Assembly: GCF_003285015.1 (NCBI RefSeq)
Contig: NZ_QMFB01000002.1
Location: 509,691 to 573,690 of the forward strand
Reading direction: 5' to 3'
Source of the DNA: Paenibacillus contaminans
Lineage (GTDB): Bacteria > Bacillota > Bacilli > Paenibacillales > NBRC-103111
DNA length: 64,000 bases
Shown: positions 16,993-26,636 of the stretch, in pieces
Position numbering within the stretch: position 1 is the first letter of the stretch
Layout: each line of letters starts with the position of its first letter
Notes under the pieces: model-generated
What the model was told of the DNA's origin: nothing
Seen by the model: only the letters and a program-made list of their open reading frames with translations
Database searches by the model: none
Position numbers and translations under genes: made by a program

Positions 16993-19900
16993 ATGAAACC
17001 GATTGCTTCTGTTAAAAAGCTGTTCCTTATGTTGCTCATGTTAACTATCATGCTTTTGTCTTTTGGTAGCGCATTCAATTCGAATGCTGTTGCACATGGA
17101 GAAGAAGGGGCTGACATTCGCAGCAGCACGACGGCTTCGAATGGCACTGATACGCAAGGATATACGGCGACTTATGATGAACCCGGTACGTATGGTCCGT
17201 CCAAAGGTGTCGATATTGTCAGAAATGATGTCGTCGTAAGCGTGTCCGGGGTTACGCTTCATGATATAAAAATTTTTGGAAACCTGCTTTTAACCGATGG
17301 GATCAGGGAAGGCGAAGTGTTCCTGGAAAATGTAGATGTTAAAGGAACGATGACAGTTTCAAGCAAAGATCTTACCTTGCATCTTGATAAAAAATCCAAG
17401 ATCGATACCCTCGCAATACAGGAATTGACTCATGTAACAGGCCAAGGCAAGATCGATGAAGCCATCGTCCACGAGGGGGCAAAAGGCTCTACGTTTGAAA
17501 AGGCTCCGAAAAAAGTAAAGAAACTCTCAACGCCTGAGCCGTCAGAAACACCGGCGCCGACGCAAACGCCTGAGCCCACGCAATCGCCTACGCCGACTCC
17601 TGAACCGACGCAAACGCCTGAGCCAACGCCTGCATCGACTCCGACTTCACAGCCTTTGGCCATCGTCTCGCAAGGACAAGCCCACGCTGTCATTGTCAAG
17701 CCGGCGCAGAGCGGTTCGGAAATAAACGAGGCGGCAGCGGCGGTTGCCGACTACATCGCACGCGCGACTGGCGTAACGCTTTCGGTATACACCGTCGCTC
17801 AGCTTGACGGTCTCATCTTGGACCCCTCTACGATCACGATACGGATTGGAGCCGGCTCCTACACCGGTAATCAGGAGCTGGAAGATGAAGTCGCAGCCTT
17901 GCATCCCGACGGCTTCCTCATAGCTCCCGAAGGCCATGAGTTGATTATTACAGGCCCGACACCGGTCGGAACACGCAACGGGGCTTACGCTTTTCTTGAG
18001 AAATACGCAGGCGTTACGTGGCTGTTTCCGGGAGAAGAGTGGATAGATGTTCCGCAGAGCGATGAGCTGCTTATGCCGAGCGAAGCATGGAAAGACGAGC
18101 CGACAGCTTTCTCATTAAGGCGCACGATGAATATGGGCAGCCAGACTGTTTACGGCACGATCCGGTCCGAATGGCAGCGTCAGAATCGGACCCTTTCCGC
18201 TTCCGAAATCACGCTTGGCCATAATATTTTCACAATTTTCCCGGTTGAGAAATACGGAGACACAGCGAAGTATCCCAATTTCTATCCGAATAATAAGCCG
18301 CCCGCTCCCGGCGTTCAAACGGGCTGGCAGCCTTGTTACAGCAACCCGGCTACGGTTACGGCAGCGATCGAACATATCAAAGCGTACTTTCACAATAATC
18401 CTAAGGCGATCGCCTTTTCTCTGGCTGCTAACGATATAGGAGGATATTGCGAAGAAAACCCCGCGCATCCCGATTATCCGAACAAGATCAACTCAGTCGG
18501 CGTACAGCACATGTCCGAAATCTATTACAAATGGGTAAATGAGGTAGTCGAAGGGGTACTGCAGGACTATCCGGACAAATGGTTCGGTCTATACGCTTAT
18601 CAGCAAGTGATGGACCCTCCTTCGTTCCCGTTGAATCCGCGTGTCATTCCTGTGATTACTAAGGATCGTTTAGCTTGGGTGGATCCTGAAGTGGAAGCGC
18701 AGGGCAAAGCGCATCTTGAAGCTTGGAGCGAAAAAGCGGAGCAATTGGGCTGGTATGATTACATGCTGAGCTACGTGTATCCTCTTCCGCGCGTTTATCC
18801 GCATCTGGTAGAACAATTGTATGCGTATGCACAGGATCAGAACGTGCTGGTGCACCATTGGGATATGCATCCCGTGCTCGGAGACGGCCCGCAGCCTTGG
18901 CTCATCGCCAAACTCGGCTGGAGTATGGAGCAGGATGCGGATACGCTGCTTGACCATTGGTATGAGGCTGCAGTCGGCCCTGAAGCGGCTTCGTATTTAA
19001 AACAGTACTTCGAGCTGTGGGAGCAATTCTGGAAAACCGAAGCAACCGATTCGTCTTGGTTCCAAACATCCAAGGATGCTACCTTTTTATCGTGGAACAG
19101 TTATTCTTACTTGGCCTATGCCCGCGAAGAAGTGATGCAAAGCCGGCCGTTGCTCGAATCGGCAGTAGCGAAGGCTCAAACGCCGGCCCAAAAAACAAGA
19201 GCTCAACAGCTCTTGCGCCAATTCGAATATTATGAAGCCTCAACGCTTTCTTATCCGCGCCAAATCAAAACGCTGAATAATGATGGCGAAGTATTAGCGA
19301 TGTTGAATGAGCTGGAGCAAACGCTTGAAGTCCGATTGAACATGGCCAAGCGCCGGCCCGGGCTTATTGAAGAGTTTAACCGGAACCCTGCGCAAAAATA
19401 TCCTGTCGATCCGATTGCAAGAGGCGCTTCTTGGTCCGGTTGGAGTCCGGATGAATTTTGGCAGCTGCTGCGTTACTTGGAGAATAACGGACCGCTGGAT
19501 CAGAATAACGCAATCTTGCAGCGTATTCGTTCCTTTCAACAAAATGCCGCAAATCCGAAGCTTCGCGAATTCGCTCATTTGTTAAATCGCATCGATATTG
19601 AACAGTCATTAGCCGAAGACGCATCCTTCGAGGAGGAAAATGTCCCCTCCTGGAACAAATGGAATCCCGCCGGATCGGCTTTAATCGAAGTATCGGAGGA
19701 ATACGCCTCCACCGGAGAACGCAGTTTACGCTTCAAAAACGCATCGCAAGCCGGCGTATGGAAGTATGTAAACGTGAATGCCGGATTGCTCGCTTCTTCC
19801 GTCAAATTTTACACGCCGCCAGGGACAACCAGCAAAGGCGTCATTCAAATCGTCATTGAGCTCCATACCGGCAAGGACAAACTCGTTTATTATTCCGAGG

Positions 19901-21093
19901 CGATGACTTTAGCCGACCACGCCGGACAATGGACCGAGCTTACATTCTTGGAAGAAATGCCGGCGCAAATTAACGGCCGCGATATTCAAAATATTTTAAT
20001 CAACACGCAAATTAAAAATGCGTCGGATGCCGTGGTTTATGTGGATGATATCGGGGTTTATCAAGTCCGATACGGCACGGCGGAATTGATTGAGCTAGTT
20101 AATAGCTATATCGAAGAAGGGAAGCTGGCCGGCGCCCAGGCTCAACCGATGATTTCGCTGCTCCAAACAGCGGAAGAAAAATATCAGCAGAATGAGAGTA
20201 AACAATATGTAAGCTTGCTCGCCGATTTCATAGAAGAAGCGAAGCGGCTTCGATCCAATAATGTGTTGAGTGGAGGCGATTATCAAGCGCTGGCCGACGA
20301 AGCTTTTGCGCTTATCAGAAAACAAATCGATTTTCAGTACGCAAGCCAGGAGTTCCGGACTACGCATGCCGGGACGTACAAAGTTCCAGTAACAATCAAA
20401 AATAATAGTTCTGAAACTTTTACTTTCGAGCTGTCAGGGAATATAACTGACGGGATTCAACTCAATTTTGACAATCCGGTAACCGTCCCTGCTAACCAAT
20501 CTTCAACAGTTGAAGGAACTTTAACCGTTCCTGAGGCGCTGGAAGAAGGCGACTACCTCATGGATATCGGCTTGGAGCTGAGTGGAAAAACTGTGCTGCA
20601 AACGAAGCTCAAGGTAGCTCACTACACGAACCTTTTGAAAAACCCCGGCTTCGAGGAGGCCGATCCGGCGAATCCATTACTTGCAAAGGACTGGGTCAGA
20701 ATTGGCAGTGTAGCAGAGCGATCGAATGAGAAAAAGCAAAACGGAAGCTACGCTTTCAAAATGATGCCTGATCCGAACTCATACAAAGAAGCCCGCTCCG
20801 ACCATGTTACCGTTATTCCGGGAGCCAAATACCGTTTGAGCGGATGGGTGTACAGCGAGAACAGCCAAGCCCAATTCGGTTTGCGTCAAACGAATCAAGC
20901 GACAGGCGGTACATCGCTGAAATATGATTTTACCGCAGCCAGCAATTCAATCGCAGAGTGGCAATACTTTGAATTAGAGCTCGTTCCCCGAGCGGATGCA
21001 AAGATTCTCCAAGTCTATTTAAGAATACTGAAAAACGCAGGGGCGCCTGTGTGGTTTGACAACATGAAACTCGAAATCATAGAAATGCCGTAA
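16993..21093 (+). CDS. Large secreted DUF4838 protein, putative glycoside hydrolase
   Basis: 1366 residues. Signal peptide (1-36); a beta-rich N-terminal segment (about 65-160, VSGVTLHDIKIFGNLLL and similar); a Pro/Thr/Glu linker (about 178-220, TPEPT-type repeats). Then an alpha-glucuronidase-like N-terminal domain (about 225-355) and a DUF4838 catalytic-like barrel (about 370-720; YDYMLSYVYPLPRVYP, HHWDMHPVLGDG). Helical and beta-sandwich modules follow, and a C-terminal CBM4/9-like domain (about 1205-1366, NLLKNPGFEEADP). DUF4838 proteins are thought to act on complex glycans, but the substrate is unknown. Start has AAGGAGG upstream. It stands alone behind a LacI regulator. Confidence 0.8.
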   Translation: MKPIASVKKLFLMLLMLTIMLLSFGSAFNSNAVAHGEEGADIRSSTTASNGTDTQGYTATYDEPGTYGPSKGVDIVRNDVVVSVSGVTLHDIKIFGNLLLTDGIREGEVFLENVDVKGTMTVSSKDLTLHLDKKSKIDTLAIQELTHVTGQGKIDEAIVHEGAKGSTFEKAPKKVKKLSTPEPSETPAPTQTPEPTQSPTPTPEPTQTPEPTPASTPTSQPLAIVSQGQAHAVIVKPAQSGSEINEAAAAVADYIARATGVTLSVYTVAQLDGLILDPSTITIRIGAGSYTGNQELEDEVAALHPDGFLIAPEGHELIITGPTPVGTRNGAYAFLEKYAGVTWLFPGEEWIDVPQSDELLMPSEAWKDEPTAFSLRRTMNMGSQTVYGTIRSEWQRQNRTLSASEITLGHNIFTIFPVEKYGDTAKYPNFYPNNKPPAPGVQTGWQPCYSNPATVTAAIEHIKAYFHNNPKAIAFSLAANDIGGYCEENPAHPDYPNKINSVGVQHMSEIYYKWVNEVVEGVLQDYPDKWFGLYAYQQVMDPPSFPLNPRVIPVITKDRLAWVDPEVEAQGKAHLEAWSEKAEQLGWYDYMLSYVYPLPRVYPHLVEQLYAYAQDQNVLVHHWDMHPVLGDGPQPWLIAKLGWSMEQDADTLLDHWYEAAVGPEAASYLKQYFELWEQFWKTEATDSSWFQTSKDATFLSWNSYSYLAYAREEVMQSRPLLESAVAKAQTPAQKTRAQQLLRQFEYYEASTLSYPRQIKTLNNDGEVLAMLNELEQTLEVRLNMAKRRPGLIEEFNRNPAQKYPVDPIARGASWSGWSPDEFWQLLRYLENNGPLDQNNAILQRIRSFQQNAANPKLREFAHLLNRIDIEQSLAEDASFEEENVPSWNKWNPAGSALIEVSEEYASTGERSLRFKNASQAGVWKYVNVNAGLLASSVKFYTPPGTTSKGVIQIVIELHTGKDKLVYYSEAMTLADHAGQWTELTFLEEMPAQINGRDIQNILINTQIKNASDAVVYVDDIGVYQVRYGTAELIELVNSYIEEGKLAGAQAQPMISLLQTAEEKYQQNESKQYVSLLADFIEEAKRLRSNNVLSGGDYQALADEAFALIRKQIDFQYASQEFRTTHAGTYKVPVTIKNNSSETFTFELSGNITDGIQLNFDNPVTVPANQSSTVEGTLTVPEALEEGDYLMDIGLELSGKTVLQTKLKVAHYTNLLKNPGFEEADPANPLLAKDWVRIGSVAERSNEKKQNGSYAFKMMPDPNSYKEARSDHVTVIPGAKYRLSGWVYSENSQAQFGLRQTNQATGGTSLKYDFTAASNSIAEWQYFELELVPRADAKILQVYLRILKNAGAPVWFDNMKLEIIEMP

Positions 21094-21096
21094 TGG

Positions 21097-21136
21097 AAAA
21101 GGCGCAGATCCCGTTAGACTAGGATCTGCGCCTTTT
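21097..21136. terminator. Strong bidirectional terminator
   Basis: Perfect 15-bp stem AAAAGGCGCAGATCC/GGATCTGCGCCTTTT (21097-21111 with 21122-21136), loop of 10. It ends the DUF4838 gene and the convergent 3D-domain gene. Confidence 0.92.
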
Positions 21137-21162
21137 TGCTGGAAAAACCTTTTACCGCTTTA

Positions 21163-21882
21163 TTACTGCGATTTAGCCGGAGCGGCTTCCGCCTGCTCGA
21201 CGGGAACCGTTTTGAGCGCGTTGAGCCTATCCATCATCGCTTCCGTCACTTTGCCGTCGCCCCGGATCAGCACGTGGACGCGCACCGTCTTTTTGCCCCA
21301 TTGCTGGTAAACCTGATTTTTCGTTTTGAAGTACAAGTCGATCTTATGTCCCTTTATTTTGCTGCCTGTATCCGCCACGACGCCGAACCCGTAGCCGGGA
21401 ATGTACAGAACCGTGCCGAGCGGGAAAACCTTCGGATCGGCCGCGATCGTCGAAAATTTATCCTTGCGCACTTTAACGCCCGAGTACGTAATGCCGTATT
21501 CCGGATGGCCCGGCGTCTTGCCGGTCGATTCCTTCCCGGCGGAGTAGCCGGTCGCAACAACCTCTACCGTATCGAAGCGGTCAAGCAATTTATCCAAGTT
21601 AGCAAAAAGGTCGCTCTCCTCCATCTCGGCTATGTTCGGCTCCTCGGCCGTTCCGGGCTCTGCGAAAGCAACCGTGCGGTTCGCGCCGGCGGCAAACTCC
21701 TTCAAGAGCGGCACCTTGACCATATGATGGGCTGCAGGCGCAGCATCCTGACGATAATGCCCGGCTTGCGCTGCGGTCCGGCCGGCCGCACCGGCTTGCT
21801 CCATCGCTCCGACGAATAGGATCGCCGCCAACATGCTTACAATGCCAAGCCGTTTGAACTGACTTAACGCTTTCGAAATCAT
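21163..21882 (-). CDS. 3D-domain (YuiC/RlpA-type) exported protein
   Basis: Exported protein ending in a 3D domain: VVATGYSAG, TYSGVKVRKDKFSTIAADP, FPLGTVLYIPGYG, VADTGSKIKGHKIDLYF. The three conserved Asp residues (ADP, ADTG, IDLYF) match the lytic-transglycosylase-like fold seen in Sps/YuiC proteins that cut spore or cell-wall peptidoglycan. Start at 21882 (MISKALSQF) gives a signal peptide or anchor (LGIVSMLAAILFVGAMEQAGA); GGAGG lies 12 bases upstream. An upstream extension to 21972 is less likely. Spore germination or wall turnover is the probable role. Confidence 0.82.
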   Translation of the reverse strand: MISKALSQFKRLGIVSMLAAILFVGAMEQAGAAGRTAAQAGHYRQDAAPAAHHMVKVPLLKEFAAGANRTVAFAEPGTAEEPNIAEMEESDLFANLDKLLDRFDTVEVVATGYSAGKESTGKTPGHPEYGITYSGVKVRKDKFSTIAADPKVFPLGTVLYIPGYGFGVVADTGSKIKGHKIDLYFKTKNQVYQQWGKKTVRVHVLIRGDGKVTEAMMDRLNALKTVPVEQAEAAPAKSQ

Positions 21883-22049
21883 TTGATTGACTACCTCCCC
21901 CTCAATGAGGGTGTCCTGTTTAACATGCCTCAATAAGCCCAAAAACGGCATATTAACAAATAAGGTACCCAAAAAAACGGACGATTATGCATCTGTGCTC
22001 CTACGCGCTTGTTAACCGCCAAACCGCCGCTAAGGTCAGAATGGAGGGC

Positions 22050-23978
22050 TTAGCGGTCGCCCAATCTGCCGCTTATTTCTTTTGTGATCATGGCGGCCGT
22101 TTCCTCGATGCCGTGAACGCCGATATCGCCCTGTCCGCGTCTCCTTACGGAGAAAGTGCCGGCATTCCTCTCGTTCTCACCTACGACAAGCATATAAGGA
22201 GCCTTCTGCAGCTGCGCTTCGCGAATTTTATAGCCGAGCTTTTCGTTCCTCAGATCAACTTCGACGCGAATGCCGGCTTCCAGCAGCTTCTTGCGCGCTT
22301 CCAAAGCATATTCCGCTTGCGCATCGGAAACCGGGATAATGACGGCTTGCACCGGCGACAGCCAAACCGGAAAAGCGCCGGCATAATGCTCCGTCAGGAT
22401 GCCGATAAACCGGTCGATCGACCCGTAAACGGCGCGATGGATAACGACCGGACGATGCTTCTGGCCGTCTTCGCCGACATAGGACAGATCGAATTTTTCC
22501 GGCATTTGAAAATCGAGCTGGATCGTTCCGCACTGCCAGCTTCTTTTCAGCGCGTCATAGATGTGGAAGTCGATTTTGGGACCGTAAAACGCCCCGTCTC
22601 CCTCGTTTAGCCGATAAACGATCCCTTGCGATTCCAGCACGCTTCGCAGCGAAGCTTCCGCCCGCTCCCACAGCTCGTCGGAGCCCATCGAATCTTCCGG
22701 CCGCGTCGACAGCTCGATGCGGTATTCGAAGCCGAACACGCGGTACATGCTGTCGATCAGCGCGATAATATTCGCGATTTCCGCTTCGATTTGCTCCGGA
22801 AGGACGAACAGGTGGGCATCGTCCTGACAAAACGTTCTCACGCGCATCATGCCGTTCAACGCCCCGGAAAACTCATGTCTGTGCACCTGGCCGAATTCGG
22901 CAAGACGAATCGGCAGCTCGCGATAGGAATGAAGCGCATTTTTGTATATGAGCATATGGCCCGGACAGTTCATGGGCTTTAACGCAAACGCCGTTTCGTC
23001 TACATCCGTAAAATACATATTGTCTTTGTAATGATCCCAATGGCCCGACTGCTCCCAAAGCTTTCTGTTCATTATAAGCGGCGTACGCACTTCTTCGTAA
23101 TCCGCTCCGCTTCTTCCGCGCGAGAATGCCTCAAGCTCGTTACGGACGATCATCCCCTTCGGCAAATAAAAAGGCATACCCGGCGCCTCTTCCGAAAACA
23201 TGAACAGTTCCAGCTCTTTGCCGAGCTTGCGGTGATCCCGCTTTTTCGCTTCCTCAAGCCGGTGAAGAAACTCATCGAGCTGCGCTTTTTTCGGGAAAGC
23301 CGTGCCGTAAATGCGCTGCAGCATCTTATTGTTCGCGTCTCCCCGCCAATAAGCGCCGGCCACGCTTAGCAGCTTGAACGCTTTAATCCGGCCTGTCGAC
23401 GGCAGATGCGGTCCCCGGCAAAGATCGAAAAATTCGCCCTGGTCATAAATGCTGATGACGGCGTCCTCAGGCAAATCCCGAATCAGCTCCAGCTTGAACG
23501 GATCCTCCAATTCGCTGAAAATTCGAACCGCCTCCTCGCGGCTCACCTCTCGTCTGGCAATCGACAAATCCTCCCGGACGATCCGTTCCATTTCAGTCTC
23601 GATACCGGCCAAGTCTTCCGAGGACAACGGCTTCTCCAGATCGATGTCATAGTAGAAACCGTCTTCGATAACGGGACCGATGCCGAGCTTAACCGACTTT
23701 CCGCCGAACAAACGCTTGATAGCCTGCGCCATCAGATGCGCCGTGCTATGCCGGTAAACGCTCAAACCGTCGTCGCTGTCCAGCGTAACGATCTCCACCT
23801 TCGCGCCGTCCGGCAGCGGAACGTTCAAATCGACGAGCTTCCCGTCCGCTTTCCCCGCCACCGCGTTTTTCTTCAGCCCCGGGCTGATCGCTTCCGCCAG
23901 CTGCGCCGCCGTCGTGCCTGCCGCCACCTTTCTTACAGCTCCGTCGGACAACATAACTTGAATCTCATTCGGTTTCAT
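22050..23978 (-). CDS. thrZ: Threonyl-tRNA synthetase, ThrZ type
   Basis: 642 residues: TGS domain (1-65), editing domain with HSTAH (78-82) and CRGPH, catalytic domain with MNCPGH, HRHEFSGALNGMMRVRTF and QDDAH motifs, and anticodon-binding domain. The catalytic half follows the ThrZ pattern (EFGQVHRHEF, STRPEDSMG, LNEGDGAFYGPKIDFH). The first 256 residues, however, are close to those of the neighbouring ThrS. Start MKPNEIQ at 23978 has AGGAGG upstream; the frame stays open upstream through the leader to 24164, which is not coding. It has its own T-box leader, 17 bp after the thrS stop. In Bacillus ThrZ is the reserve enzyme made on threonine starvation. Confidence 0.93.
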   Translation of the reverse strand: MKPNEIQVMLSDGAVRKVAAGTTAAQLAEAISPGLKKNAVAGKADGKLVDLNVPLPDGAKVEIVTLDSDDGLSVYRHSTAHLMAQAIKRLFGGKSVKLGIGPVIEDGFYYDIDLEKPLSSEDLAGIETEMERIVREDLSIARREVSREEAVRIFSELEDPFKLELIRDLPEDAVISIYDQGEFFDLCRGPHLPSTGRIKAFKLLSVAGAYWRGDANNKMLQRIYGTAFPKKAQLDEFLHRLEEAKKRDHRKLGKELELFMFSEEAPGMPFYLPKGMIVRNELEAFSRGRSGADYEEVRTPLIMNRKLWEQSGHWDHYKDNMYFTDVDETAFALKPMNCPGHMLIYKNALHSYRELPIRLAEFGQVHRHEFSGALNGMMRVRTFCQDDAHLFVLPEQIEAEIANIIALIDSMYRVFGFEYRIELSTRPEDSMGSDELWERAEASLRSVLESQGIVYRLNEGDGAFYGPKIDFHIYDALKRSWQCGTIQLDFQMPEKFDLSYVGEDGQKHRPVVIHRAVYGSIDRFIGILTEHYAGAFPVWLSPVQAVIIPVSDAQAEYALEARKKLLEAGIRVEVDLRNEKLGYKIREAQLQKAPYMLVVGENERNAGTFSVRRRGQGDIGVHGIEETAAMITKEISGRLGDR

Positions 23979-24009
23979 TTCCGTTTCCTCCTTATTCGAT
24001 TTTTGTGAA

Positions 24010-24300
24010 AACAAAAAAAACGCAGCCGTCCCACAAAAGGGACGAGTGCGTTTAAACCCGTGGTTCCACCCTGATTCGATCCGCCGCTTGCGCGGCGAAT
24101 CCTCAGCCATCCGGTAACGGGGATGAACCGTCGATCGATACTGAATGCGCGGATGGGGCAGCATGACTCTACTATCCTGATACGCATCGTTCCCTATCGA
24201 AGCTACAAAGCGGTAAATCCGCCGGGCTGACGGAAGGGGCTTTCAGCCGGAACCCCTCTCTCTGTGCCGCTCCCTGGCAGACTCATGTCTTTGATCATAA
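24010..24300 (-). ncRNA. T-box leader of thrZ
   Basis: The conserved T-box GGTGGAACCACG is at 24059-24070 and the terminator (CGCACTCGTCCC arm, T8) at 24013-24050. Upstream lie stem-I elements and an ATTTACC segment shared with the other leader, compatible with an ACC (Thr) specifier. Uncharged tRNA-Thr would stabilise the antiterminator. Only about 17 bp separate it from the thrS stop and no good promoter is seen. Confidence 0.92.
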
Positions 24301-24316
24301 CTTACTCAATATTCTC

Positions 24317-26263
24317 TTATTCCTGATCCTGCGACTTGTTTTTGATATCATCCGTTATCATCGCGATCGTCGCTTCCACGCTATGCGCGCCGATATCGCC
24401 TTGTCCGCGCTTACGTACGGAGAATGTGCCGTTGTTCACTTCATTCTCGCCGATGACGAGCATATAAGGAATTTTCTCGAGCTGCGCCTCGCGGATTTTG
24501 TAGCCGAGCTTCTCATTGCGCACATCCGCCTCTACGCGGATACCCGCAAGCTGCAGCCTCTCCTTCAGCTCGTTCGCTTGCGCCTCGAACGCCGGCGAAA
24601 CCGGGATGATGCGGGCTTGCTCGGGCGACAGCCAAGTAGGCAGCGCGCCTGCGAAGTTTTCGAGCAAGTAGGCGGTCATCCGCTCCATCGTGCTTATGAT
24701 GCCGCGGTGAATAACGACCGGGCGGTGCTTCTGGCCGTCGTCGCCGACGTATTCCAGCTGGAACCGTTCAGGCAGCAGGAAGTCGATTTGCGCGGTCGAG
24801 AGCGTTTCTTCTTTTTTCAGTGCGGTTTTGATTTGAACGTCAAGCTTCGGTCCGTAGAACGCCGCCTCGCCTTCCGCCTCGTAGAACGGCAGATCGAGCT
24901 CTTCGACAACCTCGCGAAGCATGCGCTGCGCGGTCTCCCACATTTCGTCGTTTTGGAAATATTTTTCCGTATCCTTCGGATCGCGGTACGACAGACGGAA
25001 ACGGTATTCCTTGATGCCGAAATCCTCGTATACTTGACGGATCAGCTTTACGACGCGGCCGAACTCTTCCTTGATTTGGTCCAGACGGCAGAAAATATGC
25101 GCGTCGTTCAACGTCATCGCGCGTACGCGATGCAATCCGGTCAACGCGCCGGACATTTCGTACCGGTGCATGGTGCCGAGCTCCGCTATGCGGACCGGCA
25201 GGTCGCGGTAGCTTCGCATTTCGCTTTTGTACACCATCATATGATGCGGGCAGTTCATCGGACGAAGCACGAGCTCTTCGTTATCCAGCGTCATTTTCGG
25301 GAACATATCCTCTTGATAGTGCTCCCAGTGACCGGAAATTTTGTACAGCTCCACGTTCGCAAGCACCGGCGTATAAACGTGCTGATATCCGAGTCTTTCC
25401 TCGAGATCGACGATATAACGCTCCATCGTGCGGCGGATTTTGGCGCCGGCCGGCAGCCAAAGCGGAAGCCCTTGCCCGACTTCGCGGGAGAAGGTAAAGG
25501 TCTTCAGCTCTTTGCCGAGCTTCCGGTGGTCGCGTTTTTTCGCTTCTTCAAGAAGGTGCAGATGCTCGTCAAGCTGCGCTTTTTTCGGGAAAGCCGTACC
25601 GTAAATGCGCTGAAGCATCTTGTTCTTCGAATCGCCGCGCCAGTATGCGCCGGCTACGCTCAGCAGCTTGAAGGCTTTAATCCGGCCGGTCGACGGCAAA
25701 TGCGGTCCGCGGCACAGGTCGAAAAACTCGCCCTGATCGTAAATGGTAATGACCGATTCCGCAGGTAAATCGCGAATAAGCTCAAGCTTAAGCGGATCCT
25801 CAAGCTCGCTGAAAATGCGAACCGCTTCTTCGCGGCTAACTTCGCGGCGGGAAATCGCGATATTTTCTTGCGTAATCTTCTCCATTTCCTTCTCGATGCG
25901 GCTTAAGTCGTCGGAAGAAAGCGGCGTCTCCAGATCGATGTCATAATAAAAACCATCCTCAATGACGGGCCCGATACCGAGCTTCACCGTTTTTTCGCCG
26001 AAAATGCGTTTAATGGCTTGCGCCATCAAGTGCGCCGTACTGTGGCGGTAAACTTCAAGACCGTCTTCGCTGTCCAGCGTCACGATTTCCACTTTCGCGT
26101 CTTCTTGCAGCGCCGTGTTCAGGTCGACCACTTTGCCGTTTACTTTGCCGGCGACCGCATTTTTTTTCAGCCCCGAGCTGATCGATCCCGCTATATCCTC
26201 GATTGTGGTTCCTTGCGCATACTCGCGTACCGCGCCGTCAGGGAATGTAATGTTTACTGCCAT
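24317..26263 (-). CDS. thrS: Threonyl-tRNA synthetase, ThrS type
   Basis: Housekeeping enzyme of 648 residues that charges tRNA-Thr in the cytoplasm. TGS domain (1-62), editing domain (HSTAH at 74-78, FDLCRGPH at 181-188), catalytic core with the zinc Cys motif [34 protein letters not shown], motif 3 RPVVIHRGI, and a C-terminal anticodon-binding domain. The start is preceded by AAAGG ten bases upstream. First of two tandem synthetases, under its own promoter and T-box. No terminator lies between it and the next leader. Confidence 0.96.
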   Translation of the reverse strand: MAVNITFPDGAVREYAQGTTIEDIAGSISSGLKKNAVAGKVNGKVVDLNTALQEDAKVEIVTLDSEDGLEVYRHSTAHLMAQAIKRIFGEKTVKLGIGPVIEDGFYYDIDLETPLSSDDLSRIEKEMEKITQENIAISRREVSREEAVRIFSELEDPLKLELIRDLPAESVITIYDQGEFFDLCRGPHLPSTGRIKAFKLLSVAGAYWRGDSKNKMLQRIYGTAFPKKAQLDEHLHLLEEAKKRDHRKLGKELKTFTFSREVGQGLPLWLPAGAKIRRTMERYIVDLEERLGYQHVYTPVLANVELYKISGHWEHYQEDMFPKMTLDNEELVLRPMNCPHHMMVYKSEMRSYRDLPVRIAELGTMHRYEMSGALTGLHRVRAMTLNDAHIFCRLDQIKEEFGRVVKLIRQVYEDFGIKEYRFRLSYRDPKDTEKYFQNDEMWETAQRMLREVVEELDLPFYEAEGEAAFYGPKLDVQIKTALKKEETLSTAQIDFLLPERFQLEYVGDDGQKHRPVVIHRGIISTMERMTAYLLENFAGALPTWLSPEQARIIPVSPAFEAQANELKERLQLAGIRVEADVRNEKLGYKIREAQLEKIPYMLVIGENEVNNGTFSVRKRGQGDIGAHSVEATIAMITDDIKNKSQDQE

Positions 26264-26297
26264 TAGTGATCAGCCTTTCCGTTTAATTTTATTTGAA

Positions 26298-26601
26298 CGC
26301 AAAAAAACGCATCTCTCCTATAAGGGACGAGTGCGTTCAGCTCGTGGTTCCACCCTACTTCGATCGTCCTGCGCCGGCTCATGCCGAAAACATCAGGAAC
26401 GAATCCTCAGGCATTCGATATCGGGAATGATCCGTCGGGATGTACTGACCGGGCGGCATAGCCGGCGCAGCGTTCCATTCCGAAGCTACAAAGGGGTAAA
26501 TTCGTCCGGTTTACGTAAGAAGCTTGCAGCCATGGCTTCCTTCTCTGTGCCGGTTCCGTACGAACTCATGTCTTCGATAATCGCTTAAACTTGTGAATTT
26601 A
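26298..26601 (-). ncRNA. T-box leader of thrS
   Basis: T-box GGTGGAACCACG at 26343-26354 and terminator stem followed by T7 at 26301-26337. The upstream ATTTACC segment, present in both leaders, fits an ACC specifier. The predicted transcript starts near 26601 from the promoter at 26608-26636. Confidence 0.92.
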
Positions 26602-26607
26602 CGTTTT

Positions 26608-26636
26608 ATTATAATCAGGACGGCATCCCCGGTCAA
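26608..26636 (-). promoter_or_regulatory. SigA-type promoter of thrS
   Basis: Minus-strand TTGACC (26631-26636), 17-bp spacer, TATAAT (26608-26613). The -35 overlaps the ytxC stop codon. Confidence 0.85.

Noticed and set aside
23979..24164. N-terminal extension of thrZ
   Set aside because: The DNA is T-box leader; the AGGAGG site supports the start at 23978.
24383..25768. 461-residue open frame opposite thrS
   Set aside because: Antisense shadow of a conserved gene.
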